The notes beneath the pieces are model-generated. The model had not been told where the DNA came from, made no database searches, and saw only the letters and a list, made by a program, of their open reading frames with translations. The translations under genes and the position numbers were made by a program. Below, in pieces: positions 23,377 through 34,649 of a DNA stretch of 64,000 nucleotides. This stretch comes from Diogma glabrata (lineage: Eukaryota; Arthropoda; Insecta; Diptera; Cylindrotomidae), in NCBI GenBank assembly GCA_963693315.1, contig OY856186.1, forward strand, positions 281,710,935 to 281,774,934, written 5' to 3'. How positions within the stretch are numbered: position 1 is the stretch's first letter; every line of letters begins with the position of its first letter.

Positions 23377-26300
23377 GAAAATTTTGATTTTGTTATAATT
23401 ATTGGAATATTTTTGGAATTCTTGAAAAAAGTTTGTATATTCAATTTTGATATAAATTTTTGCAAATTTTTAGAATTTTGAAAAAATTTCAATTTTTTAT
23501 TTTATTATAATTTTTGCAATATTTTTAGAATTTTGGAAAAAGTTTGAATTTTTGAGTTTGTGAATTAAGAAATTTTGCAATAATTTTAGAATTTTGAAAA
23601 AGTTTCAATTTTTGATTTTGTAATAATTTTCGGAATATTTTTAGAATTTTGAAAAAGTTTAAATGTTTGATCTTTATATAATTTTTGGAATTTTTAAAAA
23701 GTTTGTACATTGATTTTGTTATAATTTTTGGAATATTTTAAGAATTTTGAAAAAAGTTTGAGTTTTTAAATTATTAAATGTGATTAAATGCGATTTCGAA
23801 ACAGTTTTGTTTAATTTGATCAAAACTTCTTTTAATAACATATTAAATCCACCAAAGAGCAAATAAACGTCACACCTACAATACACCAACACATTATTTG
23901 TAATCAAAAATTATCAAACAAGTTTTACACCTCAAATAATACAAATATCTATAAATTTAAGAAAACTTTTGTAAATAATATATTTTTATTGCAACCTACA
24001 GTTCAAAATTTTCCAAATTTCCAAATAAGAATAATGAATGACTGAACTTTGTTTTTTTTTTTTAAATTTTGCTAAAAAAAATAAAATTCAACGCAGAAAC
24101 AAAAGAAGATTTATTTAATATTTCTATGGGATATTTTTATGGGATTTGTTGTTGTAATTGTATGGCGTGAAAGTACCATGCATTAGGTTAGTATACCTCT
24201 AATTACATTGAAACTTCTTGGGTTAGAAAGCTCAAAAATCTCTGAGGTTATAGTTGAAAAGTTTATCTAAACTTGAAAGTTGAAAAGTTTATCTAAAGTT
24301 TAAACAACATAAACTCAAAAATGAGGAGGGCATCGCCGTTTGCGTTTATTTTCGTTTTAACAGCCCTAGTGTCTCAACCTCTGGACTTGAACTACTTTTT
24401 TTTTATTTTAAAAAGATTTATGTTGTATCTACGTGTGTAAAAGTTCTCAAAAGTGAGATTGGCCATTTTCAGCAAGATCAATGACAACAAAGTTTATTAA
24501 ATTTTTAAAACAGCTGATTTCTCAGGAACATGGAACGCCAAGGTTGTCATTTGGAAAAAATGATAGAAATATGTTCAAATATTCAATATTGATAAATTTT
24601 ATTAAAATATTTTGATTCAAACGGCACTTATAACGCCTTAGATTATTCGACTTTTTAGGCTCTAGCCACTTGACCTGTACCCGGATATGGTCAGTTCGCA
24701 TACTTGTCCAAGAAATTCTTTGCCGCAACGTATCCAGAAATTTTGGTGTAGGTCAAGAAATGCGATCGTGAGAGTGCCGGTAAATTCCGTTATATCTCAT
24801 AGCCTTAGTTAAAACAGTGGATTTTCGGAAACTACGGATTAATCCAACGATTTATTCTCGTTTAAGAATATGGGCCTAAAAGTCATTAAAATTTTAAAAC
24901 TTTTAAAATACTATCATATGTTTTTTTGTTGATAAAGTGCGTTCTTAGGTGTTGATGAACGCAAATCTTTATATATTTTGTTTTTTGTGTGTATCTATAT
25001 ATTTTTTAATGAGTCCTATCACATATAAACAATAAATCATATCACATATAAAATATGATATAGCCCAATATTTTACGAAAGGGTACAGAAAATAAAGATA
25101 AAATAAGAAATAGAAAAAATGTCTTTTAAAAATTTGCAATAACAAAATTTTTTTTTTTAATAAAATATGTTGTGTAGTAGGAATTACAATATGTGTCACA
25201 ATAACACATAAAACCTTTTAAGACCAAGGTCCCACAACAACATTAATTACGTCCAAAAAGTAAAAAACATTTAAATTTGTATAAATAAAATTTTTTATCA
25301 AAGCAAGCTCCAATTTAAAATTTCATTATCTATTTGTAATGTCTAAACTATTTGTTACGTTTTGTTGTCATAGTTACATACACTAATTCAAAATTTCATA
25401 ATCCAATCAGAATCAATTTCTTATTTTTTGTTGTCATAGTTATACAATTTATTTGAACAAATAACAACATAACTAATATTAAATGTTACTTTACTGGCTA
25501 CAAATAGCGTTTCTTTTGCAGCCACTTTGATTATAAGTCAAAAAAGTAAGACTTTAACTAACTCCCTAGAGGCAATAAAGTTAAACTTTACAGCTGTTTG
25601 CCGAAAAAATATATTTAAGACAAAAAAACGAAGAACAACTGTTTTAAACAATAAAAAGTCCAAGCGGCAGCTATATCCGCTAGAAATAGGTAAATTTCGG
25701 GACAAGACAGCTTTATGTACAAATAGAATTGGATGTGTCCGTTTAGTTTAAATAAAATATTTAAGTAGTAACAGAATAATCCAAAAAAATATCAAAACAT
25801 CCAAACTAATACATAAAGGGAAACTACTTTATCAATGCAATTTCGGAACAATTTGGTTTAATATGGTTAAAACTACTTAACAACATATTAAATCCTTTAT
25901 TGGATTAACGTTCCAACTCCATCACAACTGCAATACTACCACACATAACTTATAATCAAAAATTATCAAACAAGTTTTACACCTCATATAATACAAATAT
26001 CTATCAATTTAGGAAAACTTTTGTAAATGGGTAACCAATATATGTACATATATTTATTTCAACTAAACCACTTCCAAATATTCCAAATTTCCAAAAAAAT
26101 ATTCCTTTGTCTTGTAAAGCCTGGACTTTTACATTATTAAAACAAGAAACATACAGTGTCTATTTATCCAAGGGAATTAATTATTTTAAACAATACATGA
26201 ATGCATGGACAATGCCCGGACTCTACCAAAAAAATATTTCTAATACAACACGAATTTTTAATTTTAATTTACAAGACCATGATGGTCTTAAACAATTCAA

Positions 26301-27396
26301 AATAAAATTGAAGAATTTAAAAATTAGAATATGCAAATAAACTTTACTTAATTTGTTGAGAGTTGGCTTCATGTTTTGATGCTCCGATAATAAGCCAAAA
26401 AGGAACATTTATTTTTCTATTAATGTATAAACATTATCAGCGATTTATTGCAGTACTTTAAGTTTTATATAAAAACACAAGTATCTGTTACGTTATTCGA
26501 TCATAAGGAATCGTGATGATTTATCGACGATCACGGTTGACAAAAAAAACAATTAAATTGTAATGACATAATTAGGAAACAAAAAAAATTAATTTCTTTT
26601 TTTTCCTTTTTTATATTATTTTGTTTATTTTTATTCATTCATTTTTTTATTTTGTAAGCATTCCAACCAAACATAAAGGACACGAAACCTTATTGAAATT
26701 ATTTCCAACCTTTTTCTTTTCTTTTAAATTTCTTTAAGATCATAATAATAATAATTATAATTAAGATAAATGTTATTTAACAACAAACACAAATTTTTAA
26801 ATTAAAATGAACAAAACTATCAATACATATATATATTTTTTTAAGTAATTAATCACATTTTTGTTTATCGATTTGTTTTTGTTATATTTCAATAATAATT
26901 TGACCGGACAAAAAGATAATATTTATTAACAAATTAATTACAACCGTATCGAGTAAAAGTTCACAGCTGACCGTCTATGAACTTATATTAAATTTCAAAT
27001 TACAACTCAACTTAAATTAAAAAATGTTTGCTATTTATATATTTTTAAATACTCTAAACAAGAGAGGAGGAAGTCGATTGCATATATTCTTAGCTCGTCG
27101 TGCATATTGTTGTAAACAATACATTTATAACGAAACCAGTTAACAGATTGTTTCATTTTTCCAAAACATTTTTTTCTTGTATTCTGTTAATTGTAAAACA
27201 GAAACAAAAAAAATAGGGACCAGCCTTTTAGTAACAAATAATCATATCAACAGGTTTATTGCACACATCAATCGGCAAAAAACGACTCACACATCGAAAT
27301 GCTTTAGAAATTTAAAATGAGCATACATGCTTTGAGTTTTCCTTCTTGTATGCTTAAATACAACAAAATTATACGAAAAGAGAGTTCAGATTATCA

Positions 27397-27770
27397 CTAT
27401 ATGTGTTATTATGGTTTTCCATATTATTCACTGTTTGTGTGCTTTTGTCACTTTTGAATTAAAATGCAATATTTAAAAATATACTTTTTACTGTTTATTT
27501 TTAAATTTATTTATAATAATAAAACTTCCTTATAGTAACAATTTGATTTTTATTTTTTATTTTAAAGAATATCGATTTCGACTTACGTCATCCTCAGTTC
27601 TTAAATTATTATTGGAATAATAATTTAAGAACTGAGGATGACGTAAGTCGAAATCGATATTCTTTAAAATAAAAAATAAAAATCAAATTGTTACTATAAG
27701 GAAGTTTTATTATTATAAATAAATTTAAAAATAAACAGTAAAAAGTATATTTTTAAATATTGCATTTTAA
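27397..27770. mobile_element. PLE family A foldback inserted in unit 3, 12-bp target duplication
   Basis: Two inverted arms of about 180 bp meet at TTAAATTATTATTGGAATAA. Outer ends are CTATATGTGTTATTATGG on the left and GCATTTTAA on the right, the same ends as 8004-8734. The target TTCAGATTATCA is duplicated (27385-27396 and 27771-27782); units 1 and 2 have the single uninterrupted target. Each arm holds CTGAGGATGACGTAAGTCGA, the hammerhead-like core. No ORF remains. The insertion is therefore later than the duplication. Confidence 0.85.
27625..27668 (+). ncRNA. Hammerhead-like core in PLE family A
   Basis: CTGAGGA fits the hammerhead CUGANGA box exactly; it is followed by U, a 3-bp stem GAC-GUAA-GUC with a GNRA-type loop, then GAAA. 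The outer helix (TTTAAG with CTTTAAA) is imperfect. The inverted arm carries the same motif on the minus strand at about 27563-27606. The 8.0-8.7-kb copy keeps CTGAGGATGACG with one change in the stem. Confidence 0.45.
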
Positions 27771-28851
27771 TTCAGATTATCATTTCTTTTGGTTTTGTTT
27801 TAATTAAGCAAAGAGATAACGAATGAAAACAAATAAAATTCGAAACGTTTGTAAAGAGAATACAAGTATATAACAAAAACTATTATAACCTTGATGTTTC
27901 GACAGTGAGTCAAAAAAATGTATGTAAACGGACTGATTGTTAATAAAAACGTTAATAAAAAAACCCAATGATGTATTATCATAGATGAAAAAATTGGAAA
28001 GTGTATGTTGCTCCGGAATTAGTCTTTACTGTTAGGTTTTATCTACAAAGAACTAATTCCTTTACTAACACGTTTACTTAGAACTCAATTAGTTCCATCT
28101 GATGGCATATTGTTACAAACGATGCATGCTAGACATCACGCAATTTGTGGGCATAACAGTCTTTTACTCAGCTTTGTTTTAATTTTTTTTTAAATTTTTG
28201 CGAAAAAAAAAATAAAAACTCAAAAAAGGAAACAAAATAAAATTTATTGAATATTTCTATGGGATATTTTTAGATTTTTATCGGATTTGTTGTTGTAATT
28301 GTATGGCGTGAGAGTGGCGTGCATAAGGTAAGTATAATTCTAATTGCATTGGAACTTTTGGGGTTAGAAGGCTGAAGGTGGGGTTACAGTTGAAAAGTTT
28401 ATCTAAAAGCTAGTATTAGTTTAAACGAAATAAACGAAAAAATGATGAAAGCATGGCCGTTTGCGTTTGTTTTTGTTTTGGACAGCCCCAGGGTCTTAAC
28501 CACTGAATTTAAACTATTTGTTTTCAAGGTTTTGGATAGATTTATTTTGTATCTATGTGTGCAAAAGTTTTCATGTTTGAGCTTGGTTATTTTCATCTAT
28601 ATCGAGGGACAACAAAGTTTAGTAAATTTTAAAACAGCTGATTTTAAGAAACCTTTTGCGCTGAAGTTTTCATTTTAAAAAAAAATGATAAAAAATAGTT
28701 CAAATATTCAATATTTATCAATTTTATTTAAACAATATGATTCAAACGGCAGTTATAATGCCTTAGATTATTCGACTTTCAAGCTAGCCGCTTACAATGG
28801 TACTTTGATATACTTGTCCAAGAAATTGTTTGCCGCAACATTCACAGAAAA

Positions 28852-28855
<4 letters not shown>

Positions 28856-28949
<94 letters not shown>
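28856..28949. repeat. (TA)n tract, unit 3, open at the gap
   Basis: At least 94 bp of TA running into the Ns; the true length is unknown. Confidence 0.95.
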
Positions 28950-29149
28950 NNNNNNNNNNNNNNNNNNNNNNNNNNNNNNNNNNNNNNNNNNNNNNNNNNN
29001 NNNNNNNNNNNNNNNNNNNNNNNNNNNNNNNNNNNNNNNNNNNNNNNNNNNNNNNNNNNNNNNNNNNNNNNNNNNNNNNNNNNNNNNNNNNNNNNNNNNN
29101 NNNNNNNNNNNNNNNNNNNNNNNNNNNNNNNNNNNNNNNNNNNNNNNNN
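28950..29149. other. Assembly gap (200 N)
   Basis: A run of exactly 200 N, probably a fixed-size placeholder. It starts in a (TA)n tract of the third tandem unit, the expected place for assembly to fail. Confidence 0.99.
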
Positions 29150-29850
29150 TATCCAATATAATAGTAGTTGAATAAAGATAATAACTACTTCCCTGAAACA
29201 AATTTTCTTTGACCTTATATCATGAATTTTTCATTTTAAAGTTTAAGTATTTGAGATTAATTGAACTATATTTTATTTTCACATAAATATTTCGTGTGAT
29301 TGTCTCAACTTCATCGTTTGATAATTGTAGAGTTGTTGAAGCAATTTCGTAGTTTGATTCGCCATATGTGACCGCACGGTGAGGTTGAGACAATTGCATT
29401 TCGATTGGAAATAGGACATGTTTTTTTCAGTGATATTAATTGGCTTATTAAGAAATATAATTTTGACTATTATTCAATTAAAAATGTCAACACAAGTTAA
29501 ATTAAGTGATTTTATAAATATGAATATCAGTCAATTTGTGTCTCAAAATAATAAAAATATGTAACTAAACAAAAGAAAATTAAATTCTACTATTTAATTT
29601 TATATAGAGGAAATAAATTCAAAAATGTTCATTCAATTTATTAATTATTTTAATAAATATTTACTTGGTATACCAAGAATGGTAATTAATGCATATTGCA
29701 TACATGGATTAATGCTTTTAAAAATAATGTCCATTGTAAAACCTAACTTTAGAAATAATTCCATATTAAGTTAACATCTTACAAGTGCATTAGGTTCGTT
29801 TTTATGCCATAACTAAACCGATTTTTGAATCTCCACACCTCAAACATAAA
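29150..29850. other. AT-rich unique-looking stretch
   Basis: No ORF, RNA gene or terminal repeat recognised. It does not continue the 5.6-kb unit. Confidence 0.4.
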
Positions 29851-29911
29851 AAAATTTAAAATAATTTATTTAAAATAAATTTAATAATTTTTTGCTTTAA
29901 CAACTTTTTTT

Positions 29912-29972
29912 ATAATATTTTGTTACATGTTTCAACCATAAATGGTCATTCTCAAACATTTGAAAATATTAT
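29912..29972 (-). ncRNA. Hammerhead-like motif in PLE 3' UTR
   Basis: On the minus strand: outer strand ATAATATTTT, core TTGAGAATG (degenerate), stem II ACCAT-tt-ATGGT, then TGAAAC-AT-GTA and the returning outer strand AAAATATTAT. The outer helix is perfect over 10 bp with an internal loop, the layout of a type I hammerhead with a very short stem III. Confidence 0.45.
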
Positions 29973-30147
29973 GAATCAAATAAAAACATTTTTCATTCAA
30001 CAAAATTTTTGTTTGATAAAAAGCATACTACAGAAAATTTTAATTGAAATAACTTGAATAAAAATTATTTTTTATAAACAAATTTTAGAAGCTTGCTATT
30101 TTAATTTTATGAATGAAATATGATTTTTAACAGAAATTTTAATTGAA

Positions 30148-31818
30148 TTATTCTAAAACAGAATTGTATAAAATATTTGAATTAAAAGAAAGTTTGTCAT
30201 TTAAAATTAAATTTGGTTGTGTTTTGAACCCTTTGTAAATTTCAAATTCTTCAAGAGAGTCCATTAAAACACCTTGATTACATAAATGTAAAGCCTTCAA
30301 ATTTTGTTCAAAACTGGTATAATTATGATTGTTATCAACTAAATGGTTTGCAAAAATAGACTTTAGATTTTGTTTATTTTTCTTCATTGGAAGATGCTCT
30401 TTGAATCTATCTTTGAAACATCTGCCGGTTTTCCCGATGTAAAACTTTCCACATGAATCACATTTAATTTTATATACTCCTGAACAAGATTCTAATTTAA
30501 CATTTAATTTTGGCTTAAACATTTTATATAAATTATTGTTTGTGCGGAAGGATATTTTATATTTATATTTTTTAAAATGGTTTCGTAAAATATTTGGTAA
30601 GATATTTGTGTATTCCATTGATACATATTTTATATTATTCTCATTGTTAATATTTGGATTATTTAATTTGTTTATTTTCCTTGAAAGTAATTTATCAATA
30701 AATTTAGAGTCATATCCATTATCTAAAGCAATAAATTTTATAGTGTTTAGTTCTTCTTGAAAATTTAGAATATTCATTGGAATATTTAGCATGCGATGAA
30801 TTAGTGAGTTGAATGTTGCTGTTTTTTGTGAATGTGGGTGATGTGATGTTTTATTTATAGTAATGCTAGAAGTTGTAGGTTTCCGATAAATTTTATATTC
30901 AAAATTATTATTGTTTTTCAAAATTGTTAAATCCAAAAAATTTATTTGATTATTATCTTCAATTTCAAGAGTAAATTTTATATATGGATGAACATTGTTC
31001 AAATAATTTTTGAAAATTTCTATTTGTCGAATTGTACCATTAAATAAAATGAAGGTATCATCAACATATCTTGAGTATGAAATTATTAAATTTTGTTGTT
31101 TATTTAAATTTGAGAATATAAATTTATTTTCAAAATAATTTAAGAAAACATTAGCGAGTAAACCGCTTAATGGAGATCCCATTGCAAGCCCTTTTTCTTG
31201 AATAAAAAATTTATCATCAAAAGTAAAATAATTTTGTTGTAGAATAACTCGAATTATAATAATCAATTCATTAATTTTAAGTATATCTAAAGTACCAGTG
31301 TTTTTTAAATTTTCTTCTAATATATCAATAGTTTCAGTAACAGGAATATTTGTATACATATTGGTTATGTCTAGAGATATCATTTTATATTGAAATAATA
31401 AATTAATATTATTTATTTTTTCTATTAAATGTAAATTGTTTTTAATAGATTGGTTATTGATTAATGTCATATTATTAGTAATAATTTTGATTAAAAATTT
31501 TGCTATTTTATAAGAAGGTGCAGTTTTGTAATTGATAAGAGGTCTAATTGGTATATTTTCTTTGTGAATTTTTGGTAAACCTTTAAACTCGGGTGCTCTT
31601 GCATGAATTTGTTTTAAACTAATTTGGGTGTGATGATCAAATAAATTTGTGCTTTTATTTATAATATTATTAATAATTTTGACATATGATTTTGTTGGAT
31701 CTTTTTGTAAAATTTTTATATTATTATTGTTAATAAAATAAAAAAAAAATTTAATTTTAAATGACAAACTTTCTTTTAATTCAAATATTTTATACAATTC
31801 TGTTTTAGAATAATTCAA
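30148..31818 (-). CDS. Penelope-like reverse transcriptase with GIY-YIG endonuclease (N-terminally truncated)
   Basis: A 556-codon open frame. RT landmarks: KDPTKSY (39-45), GLPKIHK (80-86), IRPLINYKTAPSYKIAKFL (91-109), LDITNMYTNIP (149-159), GLAMGSPLSG (210-219) and the catalytic YVDD (251-254), then INFLDLTI and a YRKPTTS block near 311-317. The C-terminal nuclease is GVYKIKCDSCGKFYIGKTGR (447-466) with its CxxC pair, followed by FKDRFKEH and EEFEIYKGF. Penelope-like elements move by target-primed reverse transcription using this pair of activities. The usual N-terminal region before the KDPT block (the ADKGxxxVV part) is missing, and the first 24 or so codons are antisense to the last 21 because of the inverted arm, so the called Met is not the native start. 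No internal stop or frameshift is seen in the RT or nuclease, suggesting recent insertion. Confidence 0.88.
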   Translation of the reverse strand: MNYSKTELYKIFELKESLSFKIKFFFYFINNNNIKILQKDPTKSYVKIINNIINKSTNLFDHHTQISLKQIHARAPEFKGLPKIHKENIPIRPLINYKTAPSYKIAKFLIKIITNNMTLINNQSIKNNLHLIEKINNINLLFQYKMISLDITNMYTNIPVTETIDILEENLKNTGTLDILKINELIIIIRVILQQNYFTFDDKFFIQEKGLAMGSPLSGLLANVFLNYFENKFIFSNLNKQQNLIISYSRYVDDTFILFNGTIRQIEIFKNYLNNVHPYIKFTLEIEDNNQINFLDLTILKNNNNFEYKIYRKPTTSSITINKTSHHPHSQKTATFNSLIHRMLNIPMNILNFQEELNTIKFIALDNGYDSKFIDKLLSRKINKLNNPNINNENNIKYVSMEYTNILPNILRNHFKKYKYKISFRTNNNLYKMFKPKLNVKLESCSGVYKIKCDSCGKFYIGKTGRCFKDRFKEHLPMKKNKQNLKSIFANHLVDNNHNYTSFEQNLKALHLCNQGVLMDSLEEFEIYKGFKTQPNLILNDKLSFNSNILYNSVLE

Positions 31819-31988
31819 TTAAAATTTCTGTTAAAAATCATATTTCATTCATAAAATTAAAATAGCAAGCTTCTAAAATTTGTTTATAAAAAATAATTTT
31901 TATTCAAGTTATTTCAATAAAAATTTTCTGTAGTATGCTTTTTATCAAACAAAAATTTTGTTGAATGAAAAATGTTTTTATTTGATTC

Positions 31989-32049
31989 ATAATATTTTCA
32001 AATGTTTGAGAATGACCATTTATGGTTGAAACATGTAACAAAATATTAT
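31989..32049 (+). ncRNA. Hammerhead-like motif in inverted PLE arm
   Basis: Mirror copy of the motif at 29912-29972, now on the plus strand, with the same outer helix and stem II. Confidence 0.45.
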
Positions 32050-32599
32050 AAAAAAAGTTGTTAAAGCAAAAAATTATTAAATTTATTTTAAATAAATTAT
32101 TTTAAAATAAATTAATGTTATACAATATTTTTATTAAATAATTATTCCTGTTTCCAATACATAGCTGATACATCCCAAAATTTTGTCAAAAATTGATAAA
32201 GGAGGACGAGGAAGACTTTCATTCTCAGTGCATCAGCGACAAATATAAAAGAAAATATTGTAAAATTTTACATAGAACTTCATATGTAATCTCATGAATA
32301 ATTTTGAAAAATTTAATAGTTTTTCAAAAACGAAATTTCCCTAGGACTAGGGTTGAAGCAAGAATGTCTCCGTCCTACTTTACTATAAAAATTTCCTCCT
32401 TTAAGCAAACTGTAATACAATATCTTACACAGAAAGCTATTTCGATTTTAAAGGAAAATGTAAATATATTAAACTGAGTAACTGTCTTACAACTTAAGCT
32501 TATTGATTGATTATGATAGTTCCAATTCCAAATTATTGATTTATGATAGTTCCAATGAATCAGAGGATGATATGTTTAGCTGTATTTCTGATTTCTTAA

Positions 32600-32826
32600 A
32601 AACTTTAAATTTAAGTTGTCTATTGTAGGGGCTTTTTGTGAGCAATTAAGCTAAAGTACATATTGGAAATTGCTTGAATTTTGCAATTCGAAATAATTAG
32701 TCATTTTCTCTAAAACTCCGTTAGAATTTTTTTTTTGTGTTTCGTGCTAGGATTCGAACTCACACTCACCAGAGACACCTGTACAAATCCCGTGTGTCTT
32801 ACACAACTTAGTCACAGTGGCGATGA
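32600..32826 (-). mobile_element. tRNA-derived SINE, copy 1
   Basis: On the minus strand, 32826-32745 has a tRNA-like head with TGACTAAGTTG as a weak A box and GAGTTCGAATCC as a strong B box, separated by a long variable region, then CACGAAAC and an A-rich run. The body below it (32600-32740) contains GGGGCTTTTTGTGAGCAATTAAGC on the plus strand, shared with the copy at 38565-38740. A decayed tRNA gene is the alternative for the head alone, but the shared body argues for a SINE. Confidence 0.5.
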
Positions 32827-33251
32827 CGAAACATATTTTAGTTTTCATGTTCAGATTAATTTCTAAATTGAAACTTCATCATTTTAAATTTTAAATTTAA
32901 GTTTTTCGAGTGCTACTGAATTTGTATGCCATCATTATAAATAAGTAAATTAATATTAGAAATAAGGCATATACATTCATACTTACACCAAATAGAAACC
33001 TAATTGTTTTAAAAAATAATTAAAATTTTTTTAACTGAAAAATGATGTGGCACAAATCCAACGAGTTTTTTAGTTTTAATACCCTAGGAGTAGTGTGTCC
33101 CACTTTGAAACTTTTAAAACGTGACAACCCTGCCAAAGCCAGTGATAATTTGAAATAATTTTTGGCTAAAAATTCGAACGCAAGTGGATTGGTAAATGTC
33201 TATTATAATACGGTATAATACAGTAATAATTATAGTTTAATACGTACAGTA

Positions 33252-34649
33252 CAATTAATTCAGTAAATTATTTGTGATATAACATCACCCCGATGGAAAA
33301 TCTCCCATCAAGAATAATATAAGAACTGAATCTAAAAAATTATGGTGCAAATTATGAAACTTTTTGCAATCCAAACAATTTTAGAGCGATCTAGTTTCGA
33401 ACCAATGAGAAAATTTTAAGCTTTAAAAAAGTTTATCATTCTCATCAGGGCTAGCCGACTAGATAAACTCTACCAAAAAATGTCAACGCTAATGCATATA
33501 AACCAAAAATTAGGTTACAACACTAGCGAAGTGTAAAAACAAAAAATTTACATAAACATACATTTAATAAATTCAGGTTTAGTCAATTAATTTCTCTGGT
33601 GATCACTGTTTTGTTATACTCTAGACATTCTAGTATTGAATAACAAACTTGTATCTGTGAGAAGAAGATGACTAGTCTTCACTTGTGTCTATTGGCACAT
33701 GATCAACAATTAATTCAGTAAATTATTTGTGATATAACATCACCCCGATGGAAAATCTCCCATCAAGAATAATATAAGAACTGAATCTAAAAAATTATGG
33801 TGCAAATTATGAAACTTTTTGCAATCCAAACAATTTTAGAGCGATCTAGTTTCGAACCAATGAGAAAATTTTAAGCTTTAAAAAAGTTTATCATTCTCAT
33901 CAGGGCTAGCCGACTAGATAAACTCTACCAAAAAATGTCAACGCTAATGCATATAAACCAAAAATTAGGTTACAACACTAGCGAAGTGTAAAAACAAAAA
34001 ATTTACATAAACATACATTTAATAAATTCAGGTTTAGTCAATTAATTTCTCTGGTGATCTCTGTTTTGTTATACTCTAGACATTCTAGTATTGAATAACA
34101 AACTTGTATCTGTGAGAAGAAGATGACTAGTCTTCACTTGTGTCTATTGACACATGATCAACAATTAATTCAGTAAATTATTTGTGATATAACATCACCC
34201 CGATGGAAAATCTCCCATCAAGAATAATATAAGAACTGAATCTAAAAAATTATGGTGCAAATTATGAAACTTTTTGCAATCCAAACAATTTTAGAGCGAT
34301 CTAGTTTCGAACCAATGAGAAAATTTTAAGCTTTAAAAAAGTTTATCATTCTCATCAGGGCTAGCCGACTAGATAAACTCTACCAAAAAATGTCAACGCT
34401 AATGCATATAAACCAAAAATTAGGTTACAACACTAGCGAAGTGTAAAAACAAAAAATTTACATAAACATACATTTAATAAATTCAGGTTTAGTCAATTAA
34501 TTTCTCTGGTGATCATTGTTTTGTTATACTCTAGACATTCTAGTATTGAATAACAAACTTGTATCTGTGAGAAGAAGATGACTAGTCTTCACTTGTGTCT
34601 ATTGACACATTATCAACAATTAATTCAGTAAATTATTTGTGATATAACT
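33252..34649. repeat. 455-bp tandem satellite, three full copies plus a partial one
   Basis: CAATTAATTCAGTAAATTAT starts at 33252, 33707, 34162 and 34617, an exact 455-bp period each time. Copies differ at only a handful of bases (for example GATCACTGT, GATCTCTGT and GATCATTGT near the ends of the first three; GGCACATGATC against GACACATTATC). The last copy stops after about 33 bp at GATATAACTACTAAC. Each unit contains GAAGATGACTAGTCTTC, a short palindrome. No ORF. Confidence 0.95.

Larger units (their letters stand above)
23377..28949. repeat. 5.6-kb tandem unit, copy 3, truncated by assembly gap
   Basis: Matches unit 2 up to its (TA)n tract, with a private 374-bp PLE foldback at 27397-27770. 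The sequence breaks off inside the (TA)n run at the gap. The approximately 430 bp that follow the (TA)n in units 1 and 2 (from CAGGGTGAGTT) are not found beyond the gap, so the end of the array is unknown and further units may be missing from the assembly. Confidence 0.9.
29855..32106 (-). mobile_element. Penelope-like element with ~365-bp inverted flanks (best copy in window)
   Basis: An RT-endonuclease ORF on the minus strand (30148-31818) is followed by a 3' UTR down to about 29855. From about 31745 to 32106 the last 20 or so codons, the stop and the 3' UTR recur in the opposite orientation, almost unchanged. The element is thus a 5'-truncated copy joined head-on to an inverted 3' end, a known configuration of Penelope elements. 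Both arms contain a hammerhead-like fold. No clear target duplication was found next to the arms. Confidence 0.8.

Noticed and set aside
28830..29201. Frames crossing the N run
   Set aside because: They depend on unknown bases in an assembly gap.
33252..34649. CRISPR-like regular repeats
   Set aside because: The whole 455-bp unit is repeated with no unique spacers; it is a eukaryotic satellite.
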